A stretch of 64,000 bases of DNA from Afipia sp. Its GTDB lineage: Bacteria > Pseudomonadota > Alphaproteobacteria > Rhizobiales > Xanthobacteraceae. Below the pieces are notes generated by a model. It was not told where the DNA came from. It worked only from the letters and a program-made list of their open reading frames with translations, and searched no databases. Made by a program: the position numbers and the translations under genes. Location of the stretch: contig JANQAK010000003.1 in the NCBI GenBank assembly GCA_024707075.1, positions 372,001 to 436,000 on the forward strand. Reading direction: 5' to 3'. Within the stretch, counting starts at the first letter, position 1. Each line of letters opens with the position of its first letter. Below are positions 39,631-49,985 of the stretch, piece by piece.

Positions 39631-41026
39631 ATGTCCTTTTCCACTCTCGGCCTGTCCGACAAGGTTCTCGCCGCCGTTGCGGCCACCGGTTACACCACCC
39701 CGACCCCCATTCAGGAACAAGCGATCCCCCACGTTCTCGCCCGGCGCGACGTGCTCGGCATCGCCCAGACCGGCACCGGCAAGACCGCCGCCTTCGTGCT
39801 GCCCATGCTGACGCTGCTGGAAAAAGGCCGGGCACGGGCGCGCATGCCGCGCACACTCATTCTCGAACCCACGCGCGAACTCGCCGCACAGGTGAAGGAA
39901 AACTTCGATAAATACGGCGCCGGCCAGAAACTCAACGTCGCGCTGCTGATCGGCGGTGTCTCGTTCGGCGACCAGGATACCAAGCTGATGCGCGGTGTCG
40001 ACGTCCTGATCGCAACTCCGGGACGATTACTCGATCACACCGAGCGCGGCGGACTGCTTCTCACCGGCGTCGAATTGCTGGTGATCGACGAAGCCGACCG
40101 CATGCTCGACATGGGCTTCATTCCCGACATCGAACGTATCTGCAAGCTCGTCCCGTTCACCCGCCAGACACTGTTCTTCACAGCGACGATGCCAACCGAG
40201 ATCCGGCGCATCACCGAAACCTTCCTTCATAATCCCGTCAAAATCGAAGTCTCGAAGCCGGCCTCTACAGCCGTCACCGTGACCCAGTCGCAAGTCGCCG
40301 TCGGCCGCGAGCCGTCAGAGAAGCGCGAAATGCTCCGGCAGTTGCTGCGCGACGCCAAGGACCTCAAGAACGCGATCATCTTCTGCAACCGCAAGCGCGA
40401 CGTGGCGGTCGTTTATAAGTCGCTGCAAAAGCACGGTTTCAGCGTCGGCGCCCTTCACGGCGACATGGATCAGTCGGCACGAACCGCCTCACTGGACCAA
40501 TTCCGCAAGGGCGAGCTTCCTTTGCTGGTCGCCTCCGACGTCGCCGCCCGCGGCCTCGACATTCCCGAAGTCAGCCACGTCTTCAATTTCGACGTTCCCC
40601 ATCATCCGGATGACTACGTACACCGCATCGGCCGCACCGGCCGCGCAGGACGCCTCGGGACCGCGATTTCGATCGTCAGCCCCGCGGATCAAAAGTCAGT
40701 CGCCGCCATCGAGAAACTGATCGGCCAACCCATCGCCCGCGCGGACGTCGCGCCAATTGCAAGCGATGAGTCATCGCCGGCCCCGGCGCGCCAGCAGGCC
40801 GAACGGGCACCGGAAGACCGCAAGCCACGCCGCGATTCTGCAACGCACGCGCGGCGGACGCAACAAGCCTCGGAAGCCCGAAGCTGCGGAAAAGCCCGTG
40901 GCCGCGCAGCCGCCGTCGATCGGACGCGCCATGCCGCCTGCCGCCGCCCGTGAACAGCACGCCGAGCCGGCGGACCACTCGCACCTTCCGGCGTTCCTGT
41001 TGCGACCCGTTCGCGCCCGCGGTTAA
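39631..41026 (+). CDS. rhlE: RhlE-type DEAD-box RNA helicase (tail frameshifted)
   Basis: ATP-dependent RNA helicase for ribosome assembly or mRNA decay. From MSFSTLGLSDKV: the Q motif region TTPTPIQEQAIPHVL, Walker A AQTGTGKT, LEPTRELAAQ, the DEAD box VIDEADRMLDMGF, FTATM, VASDVAARGLDIP and HRIGRTGRAG. Just after the helicase core, near 40846-40855, the frame slips by one base. Reading on in the next frame restores a family-like basic tail (RNKPRKPEAAEKPVAAQ) ending LPAFLLRPVRARG at 41026. Without the correction translation ends at 40953 with an unrelated tail. The core is intact either way. Confidence 0.85.
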
Positions 41027-41149
41027 TCGCCAATTGTGCGATCCGTTCTCCGTTTACGGGTCGTTCACTCTCGTCCCTTAACTTGCCGCTATTAATTTTA
41101 GCTATTTCGCTGAAATGGCAGGCAGAAGCTTGCTTGAAGGGCACGGAAC

Positions 41150-42217
41150 GTGATCGGCCTGCTGGAAGAATATGAACGCACCATGGCGTTCGCCGAAGTC
41201 GCATTGGGTCAGATCCGATCCTTGCGTCAGACCGCCGTGCCGCGGAATTACGAGATCTGGTACATCTACGCGACGGGCTACAACTCGGCGCTCAACAAGA
41301 TCATCAACGAGACGCTGGCGCGCAACGGCAAGCTGGCCGAAAGCGATCTCGAGCAGATCTATGAAACCTATCTTTCCCAGAACCGGACCACGGAGCGCAT
41401 CGACACCGTCGGCACGCGCGTAATCAACGAAATCGACGACGTGATGAACCTCATCACGGACGCGCTGGGCATGACCTCCACATTCGGGCGCAGCCTCGAG
41501 GGCGCGACCCAGCGACTGTCCAACGCCAGAGACCGCGATCAGGTCAAGGCCGTGGTCGAGGCGCTCGTGACCTCGACGCGGGAGATGCAGGAAACCAACA
41601 AGGCGCTGGAAGCGCGCCTTGCCACATCCAAGCAGCAGATCAGCAGTCTCCAGCACAGCCTGGACACCATCCGCAACGAGAGCCTGACCGATCCCCTCAC
41701 CTCGCTCGGCAACCGCAAGTTCTTCGACCGGGCCATCGATGGGGCGATCGCGCATGCTGCCGAAACCAGCGAGCCGCTTACTTTGCTGATGCTCGACATC
41801 GACCATTTCAAATCGTTCAACGACAATTACGGCCATCTCACCGGCGACCAGGTGCTGCGCCTTGTTGCACTCTCGCTGAAACAGACGATCAAGGGCCAGG
41901 ACATCACCGCACGCTACGGCGGCGAGGAATTCGCCGTCGTGCTGCCGAACACGGCGCTGCGTCAGGCTCTGACGGTGGCGGACAATATCCGCCGGGCCGT
42001 GATGTCGAAGCAGTTGAAGAAGAAATCGACGGGCGAGATTCTCGGCCGCGTCACCATTTCCGTCGGGGTCTCGATGCTGCAACCCGGCGACGACCGCGAC
42101 CGGCTGATCGAGCGCGCGGACGCCTGCCTCTATGCCGCCAAACGTAACGGCCGCAATCGCGTCATCTGCGAAGCCGATCCGGAGTTCTCGCCGGTCGATC
42201 GCATTCAGGTCGCCTGA
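41150..42217 (+). CDS. GGDEF-domain diguanylate cyclase
   Basis: 355 residues with a GTG start. The N-terminal 165 residues are helical without membrane segments and include a coiled coil (ALEARLATSKQQISSLQHSL) that could dimerise the enzyme. The GGDEF domain follows: LTDPLTSLGNRKFFDRAI, LMLDIDHFKSFNDNYGH and the active-site TARYGGEEFAVVL (near 257). The product would be cyclic di-GMP. The inhibitory I-site position, five residues before GGEEF, reads KGQD rather than R-x-x-D, so feedback inhibition may be weak. It is a soluble enzyme with no sensor domain I can name. Confidence 0.9.
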   Translation: MIGLLEEYERTMAFAEVALGQIRSLRQTAVPRNYEIWYIYATGYNSALNKIINETLARNGKLAESDLEQIYETYLSQNRTTERIDTVGTRVINEIDDVMNLITDALGMTSTFGRSLEGATQRLSNARDRDQVKAVVEALVTSTREMQETNKALEARLATSKQQISSLQHSLDTIRNESLTDPLTSLGNRKFFDRAIDGAIAHAAETSEPLTLLMLDIDHFKSFNDNYGHLTGDQVLRLVALSLKQTIKGQDITARYGGEEFAVVLPNTALRQALTVADNIRRAVMSKQLKKKSTGEILGRVTISVGVSMLQPGDDRDRLIERADACLYAAKRNGRNRVICEADPEFSPVDRIQVA

Positions 42218-42711
42218 CGCTTCGCCCGATTCTTTTTCCGAATTGCCATCTTGCGGCCTGTTGTCGTTAAGGCCGTTTTCTTGCGCGCAGCAGGCTTGGC
42301 TTTCTTGAGCCTGGCCTTGGCTGGCGTAGCCTTCTTGCCAGCGGCGTTGTCCTTAACCGCTTTTGTGACCGCCCTCGTCTTGGGCTTCTTTTTTGCCGCC
42401 GCGCGCTTCGCCGCTTCGACGGCCTCGCGCGCCCATGCCGCCAATTCTTCAGGATCGTCATAGAGCCGCTCCGGCAGATGCCGGTACGACTTCACGACGA
42501 TCGTCTTGTTGCGGGTTTCATACTGGAATGGCTTCGCGCCCTCGGCCTCGTAGCGAGGGATTGTCAGTTCGTCGACTCGGAAGATGATGCCGGCGCGCAG
42601 CGCCATGGCGAAGTTCACGCCGTCGGCAACGATGCCGTAGCCGCTGAACATCCGCCGCAGCACGACGGGACCGAACTCCGAGAAAAGGTCGATGAGATAG
42701 TCGCGTTCCAT
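42205..42711 (-). CDS. TfoX N-terminal-domain protein with Lys/Ala-rich tail
   Basis: 168 residues from the ATG at 42711. Residues 1-95 match the TfoX/Sxy N-terminal domain: DYLIDLFSEFGPVVLRRMFS, GYGIVADGVNFAMALRAGII, FRVDELTIPRYEAEGAKPFQ. The remainder is a repetitive Lys/Ala/Pro tail (KKATPAKARLKKAKPAARKK) of histone-H1 type, which suggests DNA binding. Full TfoX regulates competence in gammaproteobacteria, but single-domain forms are of unknown function. The 3' end overlaps the convergent diguanylate cyclase gene by 13 bases. Confidence 0.75.
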   Translation of the reverse strand: MERDYLIDLFSEFGPVVLRRMFSGYGIVADGVNFAMALRAGIIFRVDELTIPRYEAEGAKPFQYETRNKTIVVKSYRHLPERLYDDPEELAAWAREAVEAAKRAAAKKKPKTRAVTKAVKDNAAGKKATPAKARLKKAKPAARKKTALTTTGRKMAIRKKNRAKRQAT

Positions 42712-42809
42712 TCGCGTATTCCACAAAAGCATGCCCTCGGATTTGATCCGAGGGTGGCACCGATTTTGCGATCAGAATACGTGAGAAACTAAAAACGCGA
42801 CTGAACGGG

Positions 42810-43218
42810 TCAGCCGTCGATCTTGGCAGGCGTCAGTTGCACCGACTCGCCGCATCCACAAGCGCTAACCTGGTTGGGATTGTTGAAGATGAATTGCGCC
42901 TGCATCTTGTCGGCCTTGTAGTCCATCTCGGTGCCGAGCAGGAACAGCACGGCCTTCGGATCGACCAGAACCTTCACGCCCTTGTCTTCGACCACCTCGT
43001 CGGTCGGGCGCACTTCGTGCGCATACTCGACGGTGTAGGATTGGCCGGCGCAGCCGCCATTCTTGATCCCGACGCGAAGCCCGACGATTTCGGAATCTGC
43101 GCGCGACGACAATTCCTTGACGCGCGAAGCCGCAGCCTCCGTCAAGCGCATGACCTGCGGACGGGGGGCGAACTTTAGGCTTGGAAGGTGTTGAGGCATT
43201 TGGCGTCATGTTGGTCAT
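42810..43218 (-). CDS. sufA: SufA/HesB-type Fe-S carrier (N-terminal frameshift)
   Basis: A-type carrier that passes Fe-S clusters to apoproteins. The three ligand cysteines are in IKNGGCAGQSY and VSACGCGES. The best N-terminus starts at 43218 (MTNMTPNASTPSKPKV) and meets the core through a run of six Cs on the coding strand (plus-strand G6 at 43163-43168). With five Cs the sequence reads KPKVRPRPQVMRLTEAAA, as in relatives. As given, translation can start only at 43199 (MPQHLPSLKF), without a ribosome site. Last gene of the suf operon. Confidence 0.85.
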
Positions 43219-43289
43219 TTGGTCACGTCCCGTAGCAGTTCAAGGCTGCCCTGAGTGTCAGATGAGATGCCGAATCGATTTGTCTCAGT

Positions 43290-43670
43290 TCACCACATAT
43301 TGAGGACGAGGCGCGCCTCGTCGGACATCCGGTCCGGGGTCCATGTCGGCTCCCAGACCACGCTCACGTTGACCGGACCGACGCCCGGAACGCTCGCCAC
43401 GGCGTTCTCCACCATGGTCGGCAGTTCGCCCGCCGCCGGACAATTCGGTGTCGTCAACGTCATCTGCACGTCCACCGAGCGGTCGTCCTTGATGTCGACC
43501 TTGTAGATCAGGCCAAGCTCATAGATGTCCGCCGGAATTTCCGGATCGAACACCGTCTTCAGCGCGGCGACAATGTCCGTGCCGAGCCGTTCGGTTTCCT
43601 CAGGCGGAAGCGCCGACTGGGTATCGAATTTCAGGGCGGCCGGATCGGCCGCCTGGATGGTGTCGTTCAT
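43290..43670 (-). CDS. sufT: SUF-system DUF59 protein SufT
   Basis: 126 residues, MIP18/DUF59 family. Key blocks are TVFDPEIPADIYELGLIYKV, with the invariant DPE, and MTLTTPNCPAAGELP, with the conserved Cys. SufT assists Fe-S cluster maturation. It overlaps the sufS stop by four bases and precedes sufA. Confidence 0.92.
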   Translation of the reverse strand: MNDTIQAADPAALKFDTQSALPPEETERLGTDIVAALKTVFDPEIPADIYELGLIYKVDIKDDRSVDVQMTLTTPNCPAAGELPTMVENAVASVPGVGPVNVSVVWEPTWTPDRMSDEARLVLNMW

Positions 43671-44908
43671 GAGAATAACTCCCGCGCCTTGATGAGCGCC
43701 TGCGCGAGCTGGTCGACTTCAGCCCGCGTATTATACATGCCAAATGAGGCACGGCACGTCGCCGTCACGTTGAATCGCTCCAGAAGCGGCATCACGCAGT
43801 GGGTGCCCGCCCGGACCGCGATGCCGCCCCGGTCGATCACCGTGGCCACATCATGCGGATGCGCACCCTTCATCTCGAACGAGATCACCGGTCCCTTGTC
43901 CTTGGCCGTGCCGATGATCCGCAGCGAATTGATCTCGCGCAGCCGGTCGGTCGCGTAGGTCAGCAAATCGTGCTCGTGTTTGGCGATGCGGTCCTTGCCG
44001 ATGGAGTTCACATAGTCGATCGCAGCACCCAGCCCGATCGACTCGACGATGGCCGGCGTGCCCGCCTCAAACTTGTGCGGCGGATCGCCGTAAGTTACCC
44101 AGTCCTGCGCCACCTCGCGGATCATCTCGCCGCCGCCGTTATACGGGCGCATCGCAACCAGATGATCGTATTTCGCGTACAGCACGCCGATCCCGGTCGG
44201 GCCGTAAACCTTGTGGCCGGTGAAGACGTAGAAATCGCAATCGATGTCCTGCACGTCGACGTTCAGATGCACCGCGCCCTGGCTGCCATCGACCAGCACG
44301 GGAATGCCGTGTGCATGCGCGATCTTCACCACATCCTTGACCGGGACGATGGTGCCGAGTGCGTTCGACATCTGGGTGATGGCGACGAGCTTGGTTTTGG
44401 CCGTCAGCAGTTTCGCGAATTCGTCGATCAGGAAATTGCCTTCGTCGTCGACCGGCGCCCACTTGATGACCACGCCATGCCGCTCGCGCAGGAAATGCCA
44501 CGGCACGATGTTGGAATGGTGCTCCATGATCGAGAGCACGATCTCGTCGCCCTCTTTCAGGTTCGGCTCTCCCCATGACGACGCCACGAGGTTGATCGCC
44601 TCGGTGGCGTTGCGGGTAAAGATGATCTCCTCGTTCCGCTTCGCGTTAATGAATTGAGCGACCCTCGTGCGGCCGCCCTCATAGGCATCCGTCGCCGCGT
44701 TGGCGAGGTAGTGCAGGCCGCGATGAACGTTGGCGTATTCCGATGTGTAGGCTTGCGTCATGCGATCGAGCACGGCGGTCGGCTTCTGCGCGGAGGCCGC
44801 GTTGTCCAGATAGACCAGCGGCTTGCCGTAGACCTTCAGCGCCAGCGCCGGGAAGTCCTGACGGACGCGCTCCACATCGTATGAACCGTTGGCGACTGCT
44901 GGATGCAT
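43667..44908 (-). CDS. sufS: Cysteine desulfurase SufS
   Basis: 413 residues from the ATG at 44908, chosen for GAGG six bases upstream; an in-frame ATG at 44932 would overlap sufD more. PLP-dependent enzyme that takes sulfur from cysteine for Fe-S assembly. Family blocks are YLDNAASAQKPTAVLDRM, IMEHHSNIVPWHFLRERHGV, the PLP lysine in VFTGHKVYGPTGIGVLY and the sulfur-carrying Cys in VRAGTHCVMPLLERF. It is the second desulfurase gene of this operon. Confidence 0.95.
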   Translation of the reverse strand: MHPAVANGSYDVERVRQDFPALALKVYGKPLVYLDNAASAQKPTAVLDRMTQAYTSEYANVHRGLHYLANAATDAYEGGRTRVAQFINAKRNEEIIFTRNATEAINLVASSWGEPNLKEGDEIVLSIMEHHSNIVPWHFLRERHGVVIKWAPVDDEGNFLIDEFAKLLTAKTKLVAITQMSNALGTIVPVKDVVKIAHAHGIPVLVDGSQGAVHLNVDVQDIDCDFYVFTGHKVYGPTGIGVLYAKYDHLVAMRPYNGGGEMIREVAQDWVTYGDPPHKFEAGTPAIVESIGLGAAIDYVNSIGKDRIAKHEHDLLTYATDRLREINSLRIIGTAKDKGPVISFEMKGAHPHDVATVIDRGGIAVRAGTHCVMPLLERFNVTATCRASFGMYNTRAEVDQLAQALIKARELFS

Positions 44909-44910
44909 GA

Positions 44911-46236
44911 TCAGCCTCGCGTCGCCAGCCATCGCTCGGCAGCGGCGACCGCGAAGTCGCGAAGATTGTCGTCGGCGATCGATTCAATAGCTTCGCCGAC
45001 GAAGGCGGCGATCAGCAGTGACTGTGCTTCCTTCTCCGGAAGTCCGCGCGCGCGCAGGTAAAATAGCAGGCTCTCGTCAAGAGCGCCGGCCGTCGCGCCG
45101 TGACCGCAGGTCACGTCGTCCGCGAAGATTTCAAGCTCCGGCTTGTTGTCGGCTTCCGCTTCGTCGGACAGCAGCAGCGCGCGGGTCATCATCTTGCCGT
45201 CGGTCTTCTGCGCATCGGGGCGCACGATGATGCGGCCCTGGAACACGGAATGCGCGCGATCATCCAGCACCGCGCGGAACACCTCGCGGCTGGCGCAGTT
45301 CGGCACGGCATGATCCACTACCAGCGTGGTGTCGCCGTGACGGCGAGCGCCGAGCAAGTTGACACCATTGGTGGTGAGTTCGCTGCCCTCGCCCGCGAAC
45401 GTGATGAAGCCCTGATAGCGGCTGACGCTGCCGCCGTTGGTCAGATTGAACGTGTTGAGCCTGGCTTTCGCACCGATGGTGAAAACAGCAGTCGAAATAT
45501 TGGCCGCGTCCAGCGCATCTTCCATCAGGCGGACGTGCTGAAGCTCCGCGCCGTCGCCGATCCAGATCAAGATGGAATCGTGGGTCTGGTAGGCCTTCGC
45601 GCCCTCAGCGGCGACAAAACTTTCGACGAGGCTCACGCGAGCGCCCCTCTCGACCTTCACGAGCGAGCGCGTGACCAACGACGCATCCGAATGCGTGGCC
45701 ACATGAACGATATGGATCGGCTTTGCGGGCACGACGCCCTCGGCGATGTCGATCACGACGCCGTCGGTCGCAAGCGCCGCGTTCAGCGAAATCATCGCGT
45801 CGGACGCAACACTGGTCCGCAGCAGATCGGCGCGCGCCTCGTTCGCGGCATCCTCCAGAATTTCACGCAGCACGCGAACGCGGACACCGCCTTCGAGTGA
45901 AGCCATGTCCGAAAGCTGCGGCGCGAACACACCGTCGACCAGAACGAGTTTCTGCGTGCCGTCGATGCCGAGCGATCTCACGGCCTTCGCGGCGCGTGCA
46001 AGCGCGGCCTGATCCGGCGCGGGCGCGAGGGGTGCTACCTCGCGCAGCAGCGCGCGCAGATCGGTATATTTCCATTCCTCGATGCGCCGATACGGCAGGC
46101 CGAGACGCGCGAAATCATCGAACGCAGCCTGCCGCAACTCCGCAACGGTGCCTGCGCCCGGCAAGCGGCCGCGCGCCGCGGCGAACAACTCGTTGAACGG
46201 CTGCCCTGTGGTCGATTTGGCCAATGCAACGTTCAT
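44911..46236 (-). CDS. sufD: Fe-S scaffold protein SufD
   Basis: 441 residues from the ATG at 46236 (a GTG at 46248 gives four more). Partner of SufB and SufC in the SufBCD scaffold. Typical parts are YRRIEEWKYTDLRALL at the N-terminus and the beta-helix core ending TRALLLSDEAEADNKPELEI, followed by FADDVTCGHGATAGALDESL, with its Cys and His at the SufB interface. Located between sufC and sufS. Confidence 0.93.
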   Translation of the reverse strand: MNVALAKSTTGQPFNELFAAARGRLPGAGTVAELRQAAFDDFARLGLPYRRIEEWKYTDLRALLREVAPLAPAPDQAALARAAKAVRSLGIDGTQKLVLVDGVFAPQLSDMASLEGGVRVRVLREILEDAANEARADLLRTSVASDAMISLNAALATDGVVIDIAEGVVPAKPIHIVHVATHSDASLVTRSLVKVERGARVSLVESFVAAEGAKAYQTHDSILIWIGDGAELQHVRLMEDALDAANISTAVFTIGAKARLNTFNLTNGGSVSRYQGFITFAGEGSELTTNGVNLLGARRHGDTTLVVDHAVPNCASREVFRAVLDDRAHSVFQGRIIVRPDAQKTDGKMMTRALLLSDEAEADNKPELEIFADDVTCGHGATAGALDESLLFYLRARGLPEKEAQSLLIAAFVGEAIESIADDNLRDFAVAAAERWLATRG

Positions 46237-46248
46237 CACGATGCTCAC

Positions 46249-47007
46249 TTATGCTGCCTTGTCTTCGAACTGGGCGTAGCCGGACTTCTCCAGCTCCAGC
46301 GCCAGATCCTTGCCGCCGCTCTTCACCACGCGGCCCTTCGACATGACGTGAACGACGTCGGGCACGATGTAGTTCAGCAAACGCTGATAGTGCGTGATGA
46401 CCACCATCGCGCGCTCGCTCGAACGCAGCGCGTTGACGCCATCGGCCGCGACGCGTAGCGCGTCGATGTCCAGACCCGAATCCATTTCATCGAGGATGCA
46501 CAGGCTGGGCTGGAACAGCGCCATTTGCAGCACTTCGTTGCGCTTCTTCTCGCCGCCGGAGAAGCCGACGTTCACGCCGCGCTTCAGCATATCCATCGGA
46601 ATGTTGAGCGAGCCCGCGACGGAGCGCACCTTCTTCAGAAAATCAGGCACCAGAAGCTCGGCTTCGCCCCGCGCCTTGCGCTGTGCGTTCAGCGCGGTGC
46701 GCAGGAAGGTCATGGTGGTGACGCCGGGAATTTCCACCGGATACTGGAATGCGAGGAACACGCCCTTGGCAGCGCGCTCTTCTGGATTCATCGCCAGCAG
46801 GTCTTCGCCCTTGAACAGCACTTCGCCACCGGTCACTTCATAGCCCGGCTTGCCGGCGATGACGTGCGACAGCGTCGACTTGCCGGAGCCGTTCGGACCC
46901 ATGATGGCGTGAACCTCGCCCGGATTCACGATGAGGTCGAGACCATGCAGGATCTCGTTATCTTCCACCTGAACCTTGAGGCCTTTGACTTCAAGCAATG
47001 CGGTCAT
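46249..47007 (-). CDS. sufC: Fe-S assembly ATPase SufC
   Basis: 252 residues from the ATG at 47007; the frame remains open upstream, but that part lies inside sufB and is a shadow. ABC-type ATPase: Walker [14 protein letters not shown]-loop [13 protein letters not shown], signature [16 protein letters not shown], Walker [17 protein letters not shown]. It powers conformational change in SufBCD. It overlaps the sufB stop by four bases, indicating translational coupling. Confidence 0.95.
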   Translation of the reverse strand: MTALLEVKGLKVQVEDNEILHGLDLIVNPGEVHAIMGPNGSGKSTLSHVIAGKPGYEVTGGEVLFKGEDLLAMNPEERAAKGVFLAFQYPVEIPGVTTMTFLRTALNAQRKARGEAELLVPDFLKKVRSVAGSLNIPMDMLKRGVNVGFSGGEKKRNEVLQMALFQPSLCILDEMDSGLDIDALRVAADGVNALRSSERAMVVITHYQRLLNYIVPDVVHVMSKGRVVKSGGKDLALELEKSGYAQFEDKAA

Positions 47008-48500
47008 CCGACACTTCCTTCCAGCGAGATCGAGATCAGCTTCTGGGCCTCGACCGCAAATTCCATCGGCAGTTGTTGCAACACGTCCTTGACGAAGCCG
47101 TTGACGACGAGGGCAACGGCTTCCTCCTGCGACAGTCCGCGTTGCACGCAGTAGAACAGCATGTCCTCGGAGATCTTCGAGGTGGTCGCCTCGTGCTCGA
47201 ACAGCGCCGAGGAATTCTTGGCCTCGATATACGGCACGGTGTGCGCGCCGCACTTGTCGCCGATCAGAAGCGAGTCGCACGCGGTGAAGTTGCGCGCGCC
47301 GGTTGCCTTCCTGTGCGCGGTGACGAGGCCGCGATAGGTGTTTTGCGACTTGCCCGCGGCAATGCCCTTGGAGATGATCCGGCTGGTGGTGTTCTTGCCC
47401 AGATGAATCATCTTGGTGCCGGAATCGACCTGCTGGTAGCCGTTCGAGATCGCGATCGAGTAGAACTCGCCGCGCGAGTTGTCACCGCGCAGGATGCAGC
47501 TCGGATACTTCCAGGTGATCGCGGAACCCGTCTCGACCTGCGTCCACGAGATCTTCGAGTTCTTGCCGCGGCAGTCGCCGCGCTTGGTGACGAAGTTGTA
47601 GATGCCGCCCACACCCTCGGCGTTGCCCGGATACCAGTTCTGCACCGTGGAATATTTGATCTCGGCGTCGTCATGGGTGACGAGCTCGACCACCGCCGCA
47701 TGCAACTGGTTCTCGTCGCGCTGCGGCGCGGTGCAGCCTTCGAGATAGGAGACGTAGGCGCCCTTGTCGGCGATGATCAGCGTGCGCTCGAACTGCCCGG
47801 TGTTGCGCTCGTTGATGCGAAAGTAGGTCGACAGCTCCATCGGGCATTTCACGCCCGGCGGCACGTAGACGAACGAGCCATCGGAGAACACCGCCGAGTT
47901 CAGCGTCGCGAAATAGTTGTCCGAGGTCGGCACCACCGTGCCGAGATATTTCTTCACGAGGTCAGGATGCTCGCGGATCGCTTCCGAGATCGGCATGAAG
48001 ATCACGCCGGCGGCCTTCAGCTCCGCCTGGAACGTGGTCGCCACCGATACCGAATCGAACACGGCATCGACAGCAACGCGACGCTCGGCCAGATCGTTTC
48101 CGTCGGCATCCTTACGCACGACGCCGGCCAGCATCTCCTGCTCGCGCAACGGAATGCCGAGCTTCTCATAGGTCCTGAGAATCTCCGGATCGACCTCGTC
48201 GAGCGAGGCGAGCTCTTTACGCTTCGGCGCGGAATAGTAATATAAATCCTGATAGTCGATCTTCGGATAATCGACCCGCGCCCAGGTCGGCTCTTCCATG
48301 GTCAGCCAGCGGCGATACGCCTCCAGCCGCCACGTCAGCATCCACTCCGGCTCGTTCTTCTTCGCCGAAATGAATCGGACCGTATCCTCCGAAAGACCCT
48401 TCGGGGCCTTCTCGGTTTCGATGATGGTTTCGAATCCATAACGATATTGATCGACGTCGATCTGGCGAACCCGATCAACCGTCTCTTGTACGGCCGGCAT
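47004..48500 (-). CDS. sufB: Fe-S scaffold protein SufB
   Basis: 498 residues. Core scaffold on which Fe-S clusters are built with SufC and SufD. Conserved blocks are [60 protein letters not shown] and [20 protein letters not shown], together with the C-terminal [20 protein letters not shown]. Preceded by a desulfurase gene with an 82-base gap. Confidence 0.96.
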   Translation of the reverse strand: MPAVQETVDRVRQIDVDQYRYGFETIIETEKAPKGLSEDTVRFISAKKNEPEWMLTWRLEAYRRWLTMEEPTWARVDYPKIDYQDLYYYSAPKRKELASLDEVDPEILRTYEKLGIPLREQEMLAGVVRKDADGNDLAERRVAVDAVFDSVSVATTFQAELKAAGVIFMPISEAIREHPDLVKKYLGTVVPTSDNYFATLNSAVFSDGSFVYVPPGVKCPMELSTYFRINERNTGQFERTLIIADKGAYVSYLEGCTAPQRDENQLHAAVVELVTHDDAEIKYSTVQNWYPGNAEGVGGIYNFVTKRGDCRGKNSKISWTQVETGSAITWKYPSCILRGDNSRGEFYSIAISNGYQQVDSGTKMIHLGKNTTSRIISKGIAAGKSQNTYRGLVTAHRKATGARNFTACDSLLIGDKCGAHTVPYIEAKNSSALFEHEATTSKISEDMLFYCVQRGLSQEEAVALVVNGFVKDVLQQLPMEFAVEAQKLISISLEGSVG

Positions 48501-48582
48501 TTCTATCCTCCGCTCGCGGTTTCAAGGACCGCGGTGGACCGCTTAAGTTGTATCCGGCCTGAATGCGCGCAATGCACGAAGG

Positions 48583-49745
48583 TTAGAACTGTTCAAGCCC
48601 GATTGCTGCATCTTTACGTAATACACCTGCGAGCTTTCTCCAAGCCTCAAGACACCGATCCACGTCCGCTTCTGTCGTGTCCCAGCCCAGACTGATACGA
48701 ATAGCTCCCCTTATGAGCGCCGGATCGGCATTCATGGCCTGCAACACGTGGGACGGTTGAACCTTGCCCGAGGAACAGGCCGATCCCGACGAAACCGCGA
48801 TGCCTTCGAGATCGAAGCCGATCACGGCGGTTTCCGCCTTCATGCCGGGAGCGGAGACCAGCGTGGTATTCGGCAGCCTCGGCACATCGCCTGAAAAGAC
48901 TATCGCCCCGGGATGGTCCTTGATCCCGCTTTCAAGGCGCGCCTGAAGGGCTTTCATGCGAACGGCATTCGCCTCAGCGGAGGCCATCGCGGCCTTCACG
49001 GCCGCTCCAAAGCCCGCAATACCCGCCACATTTTCGGTTCCGGCCCGGCGGCCCTGTTCCTGCCCGCCGCCCCTGACCTGTGCCTGAAGGCCGGACAGCC
49101 CGTCGGCCACGATCAATGCCCCGATTCCTTTGGGTCCACCGACCTTATGCCCAGAAACCGTGAGAATATCTGCGCCTAATTCATTGATATTAATTGGTAT
49201 TTTCGACAACGCCTGAACCGCATCGACATGCAGGAGACCCCCGGCCCCGTGAACCAGCGCCGCGATCTCCGGAATCGGCTGAATCGCGCCGGTCTCGTTG
49301 TTGGCCAGCATGACCGACACCAGCGCCGGGCGGCGCTCCGCCAGCAAGGCTTCCAGAGCCGTCAGGTCGAGGACACCGGAAGGCCGCACCGGCGCGATCT
49401 CAACCGCATCGGCCGCGAATCGCCCGCCCGCCAGCACCGACGGATGCTCGATGGCTGAGACGATCAGCCGCTGCACCGCCTTCCCCCACCACGGCGCAGT
49501 CCCGGCGTCAGCGCCAGCGCATTGGCCTCGGTTCCACCGGAGGTGAAAACCACATTGCGAACATCGCCTTCGACTGCCGTAGCCACCGCGGCGCGCGCAT
49601 CCTCGATCAGCTTCCGCGCCGCGCGGCCCTCGCTATGGACCGACGACGGATTGCCGCTCACATCAAACGCAGCCACCATCGCGCTGCGGCCTTCAGGCCG
49701 CAGCGGCGTGGTTGCATTCCAGTCGAGGTAGACCCGCTTGCGCAT
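48583..49745 (-). CDS. IscS/NifS-type cysteine desulfurase, first gene of suf operon (frameshifted)
   Basis: About 387 residues in two frames. The N-terminal part ([55 protein letters not shown]) and C-terminal part ([14 protein letters not shown], the PLP lysine in [19 protein letters not shown], and [18 protein letters not shown] with the active Cys) are both intact. The break lies at a coding-strand run of five Gs near 49485. With six Gs it reads [20 protein letters not shown], as in relatives. A sulfur donor leading the suf operon is typical of alphaproteobacteria, so loss of function is improbable and a sequence error is suspected. Confidence 0.87.
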
Positions 49746-49985
49746 GATGTCGGACGATCCGGTTCAATCTGAAGGCTTTAGCTGACAATTGCATGAAAAT
49801 AAGCAGCAATTCGGGCCGTGGCCACCCGCGCGGACTGCTCAATATGCTTGCTTTTCGCCCCTTGCCCCATGCTAGAACGCGGCACACCCGTTCATCGCGC
49901 CGCGCCGCGCGCCTGACAACACGCGAAAGCCATCCCGTTTGCATCGGCCCGCCGGCCTGCACAACGATGCTTCAAAGGAATTTTG
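49746..49985. promoter_or_regulatory. Divergent intergenic region, suf operon versus alpha/beta hydrolase
   Basis: 240 bases between the divergent starts. The suf promoter must lie here or just upstream of sufB. An AT-rich patch (about 49780-49812) is the best candidate location. I could not find a convincing Irr (ICE), RirA or IscR box by eye. No gene recognised. Confidence 0.35.

Noticed and set aside
46249-47280. N-terminally extended SufC starting at 47280
   Set aside because: The extra 91 residues lie inside sufB in another frame and are Arg-rich shadow sequence; the ATG at 47007 matches SufC length and overlaps the sufB stop.
49746-49985. Iron-responsive (Irr/ICE or RirA) box in front of the suf operon
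   Set aside because: Only loosely AT-rich sequence was found; no half-site pair close to known consensus patterns could be defended by eye.
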